From: Nitrospira sp.
GTDB taxonomy: Bacteria; Nitrospirota; Nitrospiria; Nitrospirales; Nitrospiraceae
Assembly: GCA_024998705.1 (NCBI GenBank)
Contig: JACOEF010000117.1
Location: forward strand, 1 to 6,525
Direction: 5' to 3'
DNA: 6,525 nucleotides
In this document: in pieces, positions 1 to 5,752 of the stretch
How positions within the stretch are numbered: the first letter of the stretch is position 1
Layout: each line of letters begins with the position of its first letter
Made by a program: the position numbers and the translations under genes
Notes under the pieces: model-generated
What the model was told of the DNA's origin: nothing
Seen by the model: only the letters and a program-made list of their open reading frames with translations
Databases searched by the model: none

Positions 1-10
1 CTCTTTTCAA

Positions 11-240
11 GACACCTCGGGTCAAGGGAAGAGGGTGAGAAACCCTCGCGGTCCCGCCGCTGTAAATGGGGACGAAACCCGCCGATGCCACTCGCGTGGC
101 CGTGAAGCGTTGTTCGTGAAGCGTGATGCGTCTGGTTCTTGACGCGAAATGCGATTCACGGGGTACGTGTCACGAGCCTGCTGGGAAGGCGCGGGGAGTA
201 GGATGAACCATGAGCCAGAAGACCTGCCCGAGGGAGACCC
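11..240 (+). promoter_or_regulatory. Cobalamin riboswitch aptamer upstream of btuFCD
   Basis: This 5' leader RNA should bind adenosylcobalamin or a related corrinoid and control the downstream importer genes. Conserved blocks appear in the order known for this family: GGGAA near 26-30, GGTGAGAAACC near 34-44, GCGGTCCCGCCGCTGTAAA at 48-66, GATGCCACT at 84-92, CTGGGAAGGCG at 181-191, and a B12 box, AGCCAGAAGACCTGCC, at 213-228. The closing stem is visible: CCTCGGG (15-21) pairs with CCCGAGG (227-233). The aptamer is longer than usual because a 74-nt heptad-built palindrome (101-174) sits in the variable arm between the GCCACT and GGGAAGGC blocks. The region downstream (229-330) contains alternative helices and a terminator, pointing to transcription attenuation. 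The class is secure from the motifs; ligand preference cannot be read from sequence alone. Confidence 0.93.
101..174 (+). repeat. Heptad-repeat palindrome inserted in the first riboswitch
   Basis: The left arm (101-135) is five consecutive 7-nt units that each begin CGT: CGTGAAG (101), CGTTGTT (108), CGTGAAG (115), CGTGATG (122) and CGTCTGG (129). After a 4-nt loop (136-139), the right arm (140-174) is five units that on the opposite strand begin CG: TGACGCG (140), AAATGCG (147), ATTCACG (154), GGGTACG (161) and TGTCACG (168). The arms are imperfectly complementary, with the CG-containing starts of the units pairing best, so the RNA can form a long bulged hairpin. A short hairpin, GCCAC/GTGGC (87-91/96-100), abuts it. 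Periodicity and pairing are seen directly. That it is a mobile or amplified element is inference. Confidence 0.75.
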
Positions 241-296
241 TTTATTCCCTCGTGGGCTGGGGAATAGGCGAGGATGATGTTGCGGGTGCAATCCTC
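229..296 (+). promoter_or_regulatory. Expression platform with alternative helices and antiterminator
   Basis: Between the aptamer and the terminator several mutually exclusive helices can be drawn. CGAGGGA (229-235) pairs with TCCCTCG (246-252) and overlaps the 3' strand of the aptamer closing stem. TATTCCC (243-249) can pair with GGGAATA (260-266). CCTCG (248-252) can pair with CGAGG (269-273). An antiterminator is formed by GAGGA (270-274) with TCCTC (292-296), stacked on TTGC (280-283) with GCAA (288-291). The antiterminator uses the same bases as the left arm of the terminator, so only one of the two can form. A plausible reading is that an unclosed aptamer favours 229-252 plus the antiterminator (expression on). 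A ligand-closed aptamer would free 248-252 to trap 269-273 and so favour the terminator. Pairings are seen; the switching order is inferred. Confidence 0.55.
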
Positions 297-330
297 AGGG
301 TTCCACGTTGGCCCTGGGGATTTTTTATTT
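290..330 (+). terminator. Intrinsic terminator of the btuF leader
   Basis: AATCCTCAGGG (290-300) pairs with CCCTGGGGATT (312-322) over 11 bp with a single G-U wobble. The loop contains a further CCA/TGG pairing (303-305/309-311). The tract TTTTTTATTT (321-330) follows immediately. This is a textbook rho-independent terminator placed just before the first gene of the operon, as expected for a transcription-attenuating cobalamin riboswitch. It overlaps the likely start region of btuF. Confidence 0.85.
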
Positions 331-1351
331 GCCTGCCGGTCGAACCATCCTCCATAGCTGGGTCGTAGCCGCATTCGTCGGACTCGTTGCGTATGCGCTG
401 TTGGCCTGCGTGGCCTTTGCGCTTGGACCTTCTCAGGACGATCAGCCCGTGATGAAACGTCGTCAACAGGGCATCCTGACGGGCATGCCGTTTATGGCCA
501 ATATCACCCCGCGCACATTCATCGACGATGCGGGCCGAAAACTCTATGTGGCCAAGGCGCCCACGCGAGTCGTGTCGTTGGCGCCGAGTATCACGGAGAT
601 GTTGTTTGCGCTGGGGCTGGATGAACAGATTGTCGGAGTGACGGAGTTTTGCGATTTCCCGGTGGCCGCCAAGGCCAAATCCAAAGTCGGATACACCAAC
701 CCGAACCTTGAATCCCTCGTCGCCCTCCGGCCGGAATTGATCGTTGCGCCGCGTGAATTTCACCGCGCGAATGTGTTGGCCAAGCTGGAGGAACTGAAGA
801 TCCCGGTGCTCCTGCTGGAAGCCACCTCCGTGGAGAATATTTTCTCGCACATTCACACGCTGGGGCGCATTTTCGATCGCTCGACGGAGGCCCATGCGAT
901 GACGGCGGCCATGCGAAGCCGGATGGCCGAGATCATCAGTCGAACCGAACACCTGCCGCGCACCCGGGTGCTCTATGTGATCAACAGCCGGCCCCTGATC
1001 ACGGTCGGCCCCGGCAGTTACATCCACCAGATGATCGGCCTGGCCGGGGGAACCAACATCGCGTCCGGAGCTGAAGCCCCCTATCCACGCCTGACCATGG
1101 AAACGGTGTTGAAAGAAGATCCTGAAGTGCTGATCTTCCCGATGGGGTCGGTTGAAACGGTGCCACGACGCGAACAGCAGGAATGGCGGCGTTGGACGAC
1201 TCTGACGGCCGTGCAGCAGAACCGGCTGCGCGAAGTGTCGGCCAATGCGTTGAATCGACCCGGCCCGCGCGTCATGGATGGGCTGGAAGAACTGGTCAGG
1301 GTGATTCACCCCGAAGCGTTCTCTTCCCAAGCCGTGCCTGTGCAGCCATGA
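329..1351 (+). CDS. btuF: Periplasmic cobalamin-binding protein of the B12 ABC importer
   Basis: This is a class III (TroA/BtuF-like) substrate-binding protein that should capture cobalamin in the periplasm and deliver it to BtuCD. From a TTG at 329 it is 340 aa. Residues 11-27 form a hydrophobic signal segment ending in a possible lipobox LLAC (Cys27); an AFA signal-peptidase-I site follows at 29-31. The core begins near residue 80 with RVVSLAPSITEMLFALGL, whose Glu90 matches the N-lobe glutamate family members use to dock on the permease. It continues with NLESLVALRPELIVA and EATSVENI, both alignable to E. coli BtuF, and RPGPRVMDGLEEL near the end. The start is uncertain. TTG 308 is preceded by AGGG (297-300) but lies in the terminator loop. 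TTG 329 follows the U-tract and gives a more typical signal peptide. ATG 452 would remove the signal. Its stop overlaps the btuC start (ATGA 1348-1351). The function is confident because of the riboswitch and operon; the start is not. Confidence 0.9.
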   Translation: MPAGRTILHSWVVAAFVGLVAYALLACVAFALGPSQDDQPVMKRRQQGILTGMPFMANITPRTFIDDAGRKLYVAKAPTRVVSLAPSITEMLFALGLDEQIVGVTEFCDFPVAAKAKSKVGYTNPNLESLVALRPELIVAPREFHRANVLAKLEELKIPVLLLEATSVENIFSHIHTLGRIFDRSTEAHAMTAAMRSRMAEIISRTEHLPRTRVLYVINSRPLITVGPGSYIHQMIGLAGGTNIASGAEAPYPRLTMETVLKEDPEVLIFPMGSVETVPRREQQEWRRWTTLTAVQQNRLREVSANALNRPGPRVMDGLEELVRVIHPEAFSSQAVPVQP

Positions 1352-2508
1352 TACCGTCAACCGGCCACCCCACGTCACCTGCTTCCACATTGGTTTCGCC
1401 GCCGTTGTCTTCCGCGAACCGTCACCCTTCCGTTCCCGCGACCGGACAGGAACGGCCGTTTCAGGGGGCCATTCTGACTCCGGCGCGCTGGTGCCTGATT
1501 ATGGGTAGTTTGTCGGTCGTCGCAATGATTCTGGCGGTGGTCTGCCTCCAACTTGGAACACAGTACATCGGATTCGGGAAAATCATCGGCCTGTTGTCGT
1601 CCGCGCTGTTCGACCAAGCTATGGACAACGACGCACTCAAGACGACCAGCGTTATTTTGCTGCAGGTGCGCCTCCCGCGAGTTTTTCTTGGATTTTTAGT
1701 GGGAGTCTGCCTGGCGTCGGTCGGGGTGGCGCTGCAAGCCTTGCTGAGAAATCCCCTGGCGGATCCCTATGTGCTCGGGGTGTCCAGTGGGGCCGCGCTG
1801 GGTGTGGCCGTCGCGGTGTTGTTCGGAATTGGAACGACGGTGCTCGCCTTCTCGCTCCTGCCGGTCTGTGGGTTTTTGGGCGGACTGGTGGCCTTGCTGG
1901 TGGTCTATCGCATGGCGGCGACCTACGACCGGCTCCCGATCCACTCGGTGCTGTTGGCCGGAGTGATCCTGAATGCGATTTTCTCGGCACTCATCATGTT
2001 CATCACCTCGATTATGGAACCGAATCGTTCCTTCGGCATGATGGCCTGGCTCATGGGATCGCTCACGGCACCGGCCTATCCCGCGTTGGCTGCGCTGTCG
2101 GTGTATCTGTTGATCGGTCTCTTTCTGCTCTTCAAGCAGGTGCGGGTCCTGAACATTCTGGCGTTGGGTGAAGAGCCGGCACGGTCCTTGGGAATCGATA
2201 CTGAACGTGCGAAGCGAGTCATCTTTCTGGTGTCGGCGCTGTTGACCGGCGCTGTCGTGTCCGTCAGCGGCATGATCGGATTTATCGGGATGGTTATTCC
2301 TCACGCGGTGCGCCTGGTGATCGGGGCCGATCATCGGTTGCTCTTGCCGGCCTCGGCGCTCGTGGGCGGCATCGTTTTGATGGTGGCCGATACCATGGCC
2401 CGGACCGTCTTTGTGCCGTCGGAAGTCCCGGTCGGAATCATTACGGCCCTCGCGGGCGGCCCGTTTTTTGTCTACCTGCTGGTGTGGCGAAAGGATCGGC
2501 TCGCATGA
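1348..2508 (+). CDS. btuC: Cobalamin ABC transporter permease (FecCD/BtuC family)
   Basis: This inner-membrane permease, as a dimer, should form the B12 translocation channel. It is 386 aa, with many hydrophobic segments from about residue 48 onward. Family motifs are clear: VRLPR (107-111), LLRNPLADPYVLGVSSGAALG (from 132, the hallmark RNPLA...LG.SSGA), GEEPARSLGID (274-284, the cytoplasmic segment next to the ATPase contact), and GFIGMVIPHAVR (311-322). It ends in a short basic tail, WRKDRLA. ATG 1348 is chosen because it overlaps the btuF stop as ATGA, implying translational coupling; no good Shine-Dalgarno is visible. The first ~45 residues are rich in Pro, Ser and Thr, lack hydrophobic character, and are longer than usual for the family. 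An alternative start at ATG 1501 (Met52) would leave a near-standard N-terminus. Its own stop overlaps the btuD start in the same ATGA arrangement. FecCD permeases also serve siderophores and haem; the B12 assignment rests on the leader riboswitch and neighbours. Confidence 0.92.
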   Translation: MIPSTGHPTSPASTLVSPPLSSANRHPSVPATGQERPFQGAILTPARWCLIMGSLSVVAMILAVVCLQLGTQYIGFGKIIGLLSSALFDQAMDNDALKTTSVILLQVRLPRVFLGFLVGVCLASVGVALQALLRNPLADPYVLGVSSGAALGVAVAVLFGIGTTVLAFSLLPVCGFLGGLVALLVVYRMAATYDRLPIHSVLLAGVILNAIFSALIMFITSIMEPNRSFGMMAWLMGSLTAPAYPALAALSVYLLIGLFLLFKQVRVLNILALGEEPARSLGIDTERAKRVIFLVSALLTGAVVSVSGMIGFIGMVIPHAVRLVIGADHRLLLPASALVGGIVLMVADTMARTVFVPSEVPVGIITALAGGPFFVYLLVWRKDRLA

Positions 2509-3401
2509 GGAGTCCTGTCGGCCCGATGGGTGAGGCTGATGCAGCGGTGGGCGCCTACCCGGACGAACACCATGCCTACGATGTGCAAGCGGCCTCGTTC
2601 TGTTATGGCAGGTCGCCCGGGCGGGAAGGTCGATGGGTTCTCAGCGATGTGAGCCTGCACGTCGAGTCAGGCGAAATTCTCGGCATCGTCGGTCCCAACG
2701 GGTCGGGCAAAACATCTCTCGTGAAACTCCTGGCCAAGCTCGCTGTGCCTCAGCGGGGAACCCTCTCGCTCTTCGGGCGAAATCTGGCCGATCTTTCGCG
2801 CGAGGAGACGGCGCGGACCGTGGCCTTTGTCCCGCAGGAGAGTGCGCCGGCCTTTCCCTTTACGGTGGCGGAAACGGTGTTGATGGGGCGGTATCCCCAT
2901 CGAAGCCAGAGTAGATGGAGTCTCGGGTTCGGGTGGGAAGATCGGGAGGATTGTGCGGCGGCCGCTCAGGCGATGGCGACGATGGACATCGGCCATCTTG
3001 CTTCGCGCGCGGTGACCGATTTGTCGGGCGGCGAACGTCAACGCGCGATGATCGCTTGCGCTTTGGCCCAAACCCCGCGAGTCCTCTTGCTCGATGAGCC
3101 GACCGCCTTTCTCGATCTTCAGCATCAACTCGAGATTTGCTCGGTGCTGCGTCGTCTCACCGACGAGCAGGGCCTGACGGTCGTCATTGTGTCGCATGAC
3201 TTGAATCTGGCCAGCCAATATTGCGATCGGATCGTGATGTTGAGGGCAGGGTCGGTGTATGCGATGGGAATGCCATCGGACGTGTTGTCGGTGGACGCGT
3301 TACGGACGGTCTATGGCTGTGAGGTCTTGATCGATCCGCATCCGGAATCGGGTCTTCCGAGGATTACGCTGCCAAGACAGGTTGTGCCGTTGCGAGTGTG
3401 A
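2505..3401 (+). CDS. btuD: Cobalamin ABC transporter ATP-binding protein
   Basis: This cytoplasmic ATPase powers BtuC. It is 298 aa from ATG 2505, which overlaps the btuC stop (ATGA 2505-2508) and is preceded by AAAGGA at 2490-2495, 9 nt upstream. All ABC ATPase motifs are intact: Walker A GPNGSGKTS (63-71), Q-loop Gln111 in FVPQE, signature LSGGERQR (173-180), Walker B VLLLDEP (193-199) with catalytic Glu198, D-loop FLD (202-204) and switch His231 in VSHDL. The order and spacing match the FecE/BtuD/HmuV importer group, and the stretch FPFTVAETVLMGRYPH after the Q-loop is typical of it. About 25 polar N-terminal residues precede the domain, and about 50 C-terminal residues follow the H-switch region. 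Specificity for B12 is inferred from the operon and riboswitch; the fold and ATPase role are certain. Confidence 0.94.
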   Translation: MRSPVGPMGEADAAVGAYPDEHHAYDVQAASFCYGRSPGREGRWVLSDVSLHVESGEILGIVGPNGSGKTSLVKLLAKLAVPQRGTLSLFGRNLADLSREETARTVAFVPQESAPAFPFTVAETVLMGRYPHRSQSRWSLGFGWEDREDCAAAAQAMATMDIGHLASRAVTDLSGGERQRAMIACALAQTPRVLLLDEPTAFLDLQHQLEICSVLRRLTDEQGLTVVIVSHDLNLASQYCDRIVMLRAGSVYAMGMPSDVLSVDALRTVYGCEVLIDPHPESGLPRITLPRQVVPLRV

Positions 3402-3489
3402 TCGGTTGTTGCGGGATGGGTTCGCGCCCGGCCCACCCGTGTGACGAGATGGGGCGCGTAATCATTGGAGAACGGAGTGTCAGGAAGAC
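3402..3489 (+). other. Intergenic spacer after btuD with GC-rich hairpin
   Basis: No gene is visible between the btuD stop and the second riboswitch. CGCGCCC (3423-3429) is perfectly complementary to GGGCGCG (3452-3458), giving a 7-bp GC stem with a 22-nt loop, but no T-tract follows. I therefore do not call it an intrinsic terminator. A promoter for the btuB unit could lie in the stretch around 3459-3480, but I could not identify convincing -35/-10 boxes. Read-through from btuD into the second leader remains possible. Confidence 0.4.
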
Positions 3490-3706
3490 GCCGTCAGCGT
3501 CGGGGAAGATGGTGCAAATCCATCACGGTGCCGCCACTGTAAGCGGGGAGTGACTCTGTAGGAAGCCACTGTCTGGGAAGGCTCATAGCTATCGGCAGTC
3601 AGCATTCAGTCAAAACCTGATCGCTGAAAGCTGAGAACTGATTGCTTCGAAGACGGGAAGGCGCAGAGAAATGGTGATCCGCAAGTCAGGAGACCCAACT
3701 GACGGC
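3490..3706 (+). promoter_or_regulatory. Cobalamin riboswitch aptamer upstream of btuB
   Basis: This is a second, independent B12-sensing leader. The conserved blocks are GGGGAAGATGGTGCAAATCC (3502-3521), CGGTGCCGCCACTGTAA (3526-3542), AGCCACTG (3564-3571), GGGAAGGC (3575-3582 and again 3655-3662), and a B12 box around CCGCAAGTCAGGAGACCC (3679-3696). The aptamer is closed by GCCGTCAG (3490-3497) pairing perfectly with CTGACGGC (3699-3706). The duplicated GGGAAGGC brackets a 72-nt palindromic insert. Downstream there is no terminator. A hairpin covers the ribosome-binding site of btuB instead, so regulation is most likely at translation initiation. Family membership is secure; ligand class and affinity are not determinable here. 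Confidence 0.94.
3583..3654 (+). repeat. Heptad-repeat palindrome inserted in the second riboswitch
   Basis: A 72-nt segment lies between two direct copies of GGGAAGGC (3575-3582, 3655-3662). Its left arm has 7-nt units GCTATCG (3588), GCAGTCA (3595) and GCATTCA (3602). Its right arm has TGATCGC (3618), TGAAAGC (3625), TGAGAAC (3632) and TGATTGC (3639), which read as GCnnTCA-like units on the other strand. The arms pair as an imperfect hairpin; the best part is TCAGCATTCAG (3599-3609) against CTGAAAGCTGA (3624-3634), 10 of 11 paired. A palindromic CTTCGAAG (3645-3652) ends the segment. The flanking 8-bp direct repeat could be a target-site duplication, or simply a duplicated conserved block. 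The element type is unknown to me by name. Confidence 0.72.
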
Positions 3707-3719
3707 TGTTACGACTGAG

Positions 3720-3738
3720 CCCTTCGAGCGAAAGGGAG
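3720..3738 (+). promoter_or_regulatory. Shine-Dalgarno-sequestering hairpin of btuB
   Basis: CCC (3720-3722) plus TTCG (3723-3726) pairs with CGAA (3729-3732) plus GGG (3734-3736), leaving a 2-nt loop and one bulged A. The ribosome-binding sequence AAGGGAG (3732-3738), 7 nt before the btuB ATG, is in the 3' arm, so this hairpin would block translation. A competing pairing, GGCT (3704-3707) with AGCC (3718-3721), would disrupt it, but it needs bases that the closed aptamer uses in its stem. Hence ligand binding should favour the blocked state. Pairings are seen; the mechanism is inferred. Confidence 0.65.
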
Positions 3739-3745
3739 TGTCAGT

Positions 3746-5728
3746 ATGTCGGTGATGGTCAGGAACTGGTCTGTCTATTTCATGTTGTGCTGTGCCATGA
3801 GTGTCCCCCCTGTCTGGACGGCGACGGCCTCTGCTGAAGAGCCTGTGGACCCCGAGCCGATCGTGCTCGCCGAAGAAGTCGTTGTCTCGGCAACTAAAAC
3901 CCCGGTACCGGTGAGCCACGTCACCAGCGCGGTGGAAGTCATCACGGCGGAGGACATGAAAAAACAAAACATCCGGAGCGTGGTGGACGCCCTGCGGTTA
4001 GCCCAAGGCGTGGCGGTCTTTTCAAACGGCGGGCCCGGTACCGAAGTCACGGCCAAAATTCGGGGCGGCAGTGCAAACCAAACCCTGGTGTTGATCGATG
4101 GTGCCATTGTGAACAGCGGCACTGTCGGCAGTTACAATTTTGCCAACCTGACGACTGATAATATCGAGCGTGTGGAAATTCTCCGCGGCGCGCAAAGTAT
4201 GTTGTGGGGGTCCGACGCCATGGGCGGCGTCATCAACATCGTCACGAAGAAGGGACAGGGGCCGCTCTCGGCTACCGGCTTCATGGAATACGGGTCCTTC
4301 GCCTCCCTTCGTGAAGGGGGCACGGTGTCCGGGAAGCAGGGCATCATTGATTACAGCCTCTCCCTGTCCCGATGGGATACCTCCAGTTTCTCGGCCGTTA
4401 ACTATCGGCGTGGCGCCACCGAGCGGGATTCTTATCGCAACTGGCAGGGCTCGGGCCGGATCGGCGTCGATCTTCCGCATGACGGGCGGCTGGACTTCAG
4501 TATGCGCTGGATGAATTCCGATGTGCAGCTCGACAATATCTCCGCGACCTCTCCAAACGACGTCTATGGCTCAAAAAATCGGAGTCAGGAATATGTGTTC
4601 AGCGGCAGTTATGAGCAGCCGATCACGACCTGGTGGTCCCAGAAGCTCACCCTTGCACGTGCGCAGGAGGCCTCGCAGTTTTTGTCAGGCACGTTGCAGC
4701 GCAGTCTGATCACAGGGGCATTCAGTACGCCCTTCAACTCCAATAACGAAATTCGTGTGCTCTCGAATCGGTTGGAATGGCAGCACAATTTCCAAATCAC
4801 GAAGCTGTTGTTGTTGAGTGCGGGGTATCAATTTCGCGAACAACAGGGCGAGAATGATACAGGGCTCACCAATCGGATTCTGAGTTCCAATGCCGGATTC
4901 GCGCAAGCCCAATTCAATTTGTGGGACCGTGTATTCGCCACCGCGGGCCTCCGCCATGACAGTTACAACGTCTTCGGCGATGCGACGACCTATCGACTGA
5001 CCGGCGGGTATTTCCACAAAGAAACCGACACGAAAATTCGAGGCAGCTATTCCACTGGGTTCCGGGCTCCTACGATGAATGAATTGTATTTTCCCAATTT
5101 CGGTAATTCCCGATTGGGAACGGAAAAGAGCCAAAGCATGGACGTGGGGATTGATCAATATTTCTTCTCCAAGCAGCTCAAGGTTACGGGAGGGTTTTTC
5201 TGGAACCGCTATCGGAATTTGATCACGACCACGTTCGATCCGGCATTTTGCGCGCCGTTCAGTACGTTTGGGTTCTGCCCGCAGCAGATCGGTGAAGCCT
5301 CCACGAAAGGCTGGGAAGCCGGGGTCTCCTATACCTATTCCAGCGATCGTCCATTCCTGAAGGGCGTCGTGGTGCAGGCGAACTACACCAACACCCTCAC
5401 CCGAGATTTGGGCACCCAGGCCCGCCTTCCTCGTTGGCCGACCGACCAGTGGAGCGCATCCGTCGCGTATCAGCCCATCGATCCGCTCTGGATTACGCTG
5501 ATCGGCAGGTACGTGGGCTCGCGCTTCAATACCACCGGCGATCGGCAGCCGTTGTCGGCGTTCGACGTCTGGTCGTTGGCCGTGACCTACGATGTGACGA
5601 AGCAGCTCCAAGCGTATCTTCGGGCAGAAAACTTGTTCAATGAGAAATACGAAGAAATTGCCAGCGCCGGTGTGCCCATCCGCTCGATCTTCGGCGGTGT
5701 ACGGGTCACGTTTGGCGGGAAAACATGA
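3746..5728 (+). CDS. btuB: TonB-dependent outer-membrane cobalamin receptor
   Basis: This outer-membrane receptor should import cobalamin into the periplasm using TonB/ExbBD energy. It is 660 aa, slightly longer than E. coli BtuB (about 614). The signal peptide is residues 1-30 with cleavage after ASA. A TonB box, EEVVVSAT, lies at 43-50. The plug domain spans about 54-167 and includes VEVITAEDM, the RGGSANQTLVLIDG segment and VEILRGAQSMLWGSDAMGGV (143-162). The remainder, about 170-660, shows the alternating pattern of an outer-membrane beta-barrel, with the C-terminal AENLFNEKYEE and GGVRVTF signature. It ends in FGGKT rather than directly in an aromatic residue. Cys502 and Cys511 lie in a likely surface loop. 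ATG 3746 follows AAGGGAG at 7 nt. The gene is directly behind its own cobalamin riboswitch, which is the main reason to call it BtuB rather than a siderophore receptor. The next gene starts 24 nt after its stop. Confidence 0.93.
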   Translation: MSVMVRNWSVYFMLCCAMSVPPVWTATASAEEPVDPEPIVLAEEVVVSATKTPVPVSHVTSAVEVITAEDMKKQNIRSVVDALRLAQGVAVFSNGGPGTEVTAKIRGGSANQTLVLIDGAIVNSGTVGSYNFANLTTDNIERVEILRGAQSMLWGSDAMGGVINIVTKKGQGPLSATGFMEYGSFASLREGGTVSGKQGIIDYSLSLSRWDTSSFSAVNYRRGATERDSYRNWQGSGRIGVDLPHDGRLDFSMRWMNSDVQLDNISATSPNDVYGSKNRSQEYVFSGSYEQPITTWWSQKLTLARAQEASQFLSGTLQRSLITGAFSTPFNSNNEIRVLSNRLEWQHNFQITKLLLLSAGYQFREQQGENDTGLTNRILSSNAGFAQAQFNLWDRVFATAGLRHDSYNVFGDATTYRLTGGYFHKETDTKIRGSYSTGFRAPTMNELYFPNFGNSRLGTEKSQSMDVGIDQYFFSKQLKVTGGFFWNRYRNLITTTFDPAFCAPFSTFGFCPQQIGEASTKGWEAGVSYTYSSDRPFLKGVVVQANYTNTLTRDLGTQARLPRWPTDQWSASVAYQPIDPLWITLIGRYVGSRFNTTGDRQPLSAFDVWSLAVTYDVTKQLQAYLRAENLFNEKYEEIASAGVPIRSIFGGVRVTFGGKT

Positions 5729-5752
5729 TGGCGAGCGGTGGGTAGTCGTCTG

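Noticed and set aside
101..174. CRISPR array
   Set aside because: The repeat units are 7 nt with no spacers and are arranged as an inverted pair, which does not fit a CRISPR repeat-spacer pattern.
1183..1347. Upstream extension of btuC from an earlier in-frame start at 1183
   Set aside because: It would overlap btuF by about 170 nt, and the added residues look like an out-of-frame reading of btuF. ATG 1348 gives an ATGA coupling.
242..1390. Long open frame on the minus strand antisense to btuF (382 aa)
   Set aside because: It is rich in His, Arg and Gln with no recognisable domain, and lies exactly opposite a well-supported gene. It is typical of antisense frames in GC-rich coding DNA.
2484..2504. 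GTG 2484 as the btuD start
   Set aside because: ATG 2505 overlaps the btuC stop as ATGA and has AAAGGA 9 nt upstream, so it is the better start.
3402..3460. Intrinsic terminator after btuD
   Set aside because: A GC stem (3423-3429/3452-3458) exists, but its loop is long and no T-tract follows.
3459..3489. Sigma-70 promoter for btuB
   Set aside because: A TAAT-containing stretch is present, but no acceptable -35 box at the right spacing could be found by eye.
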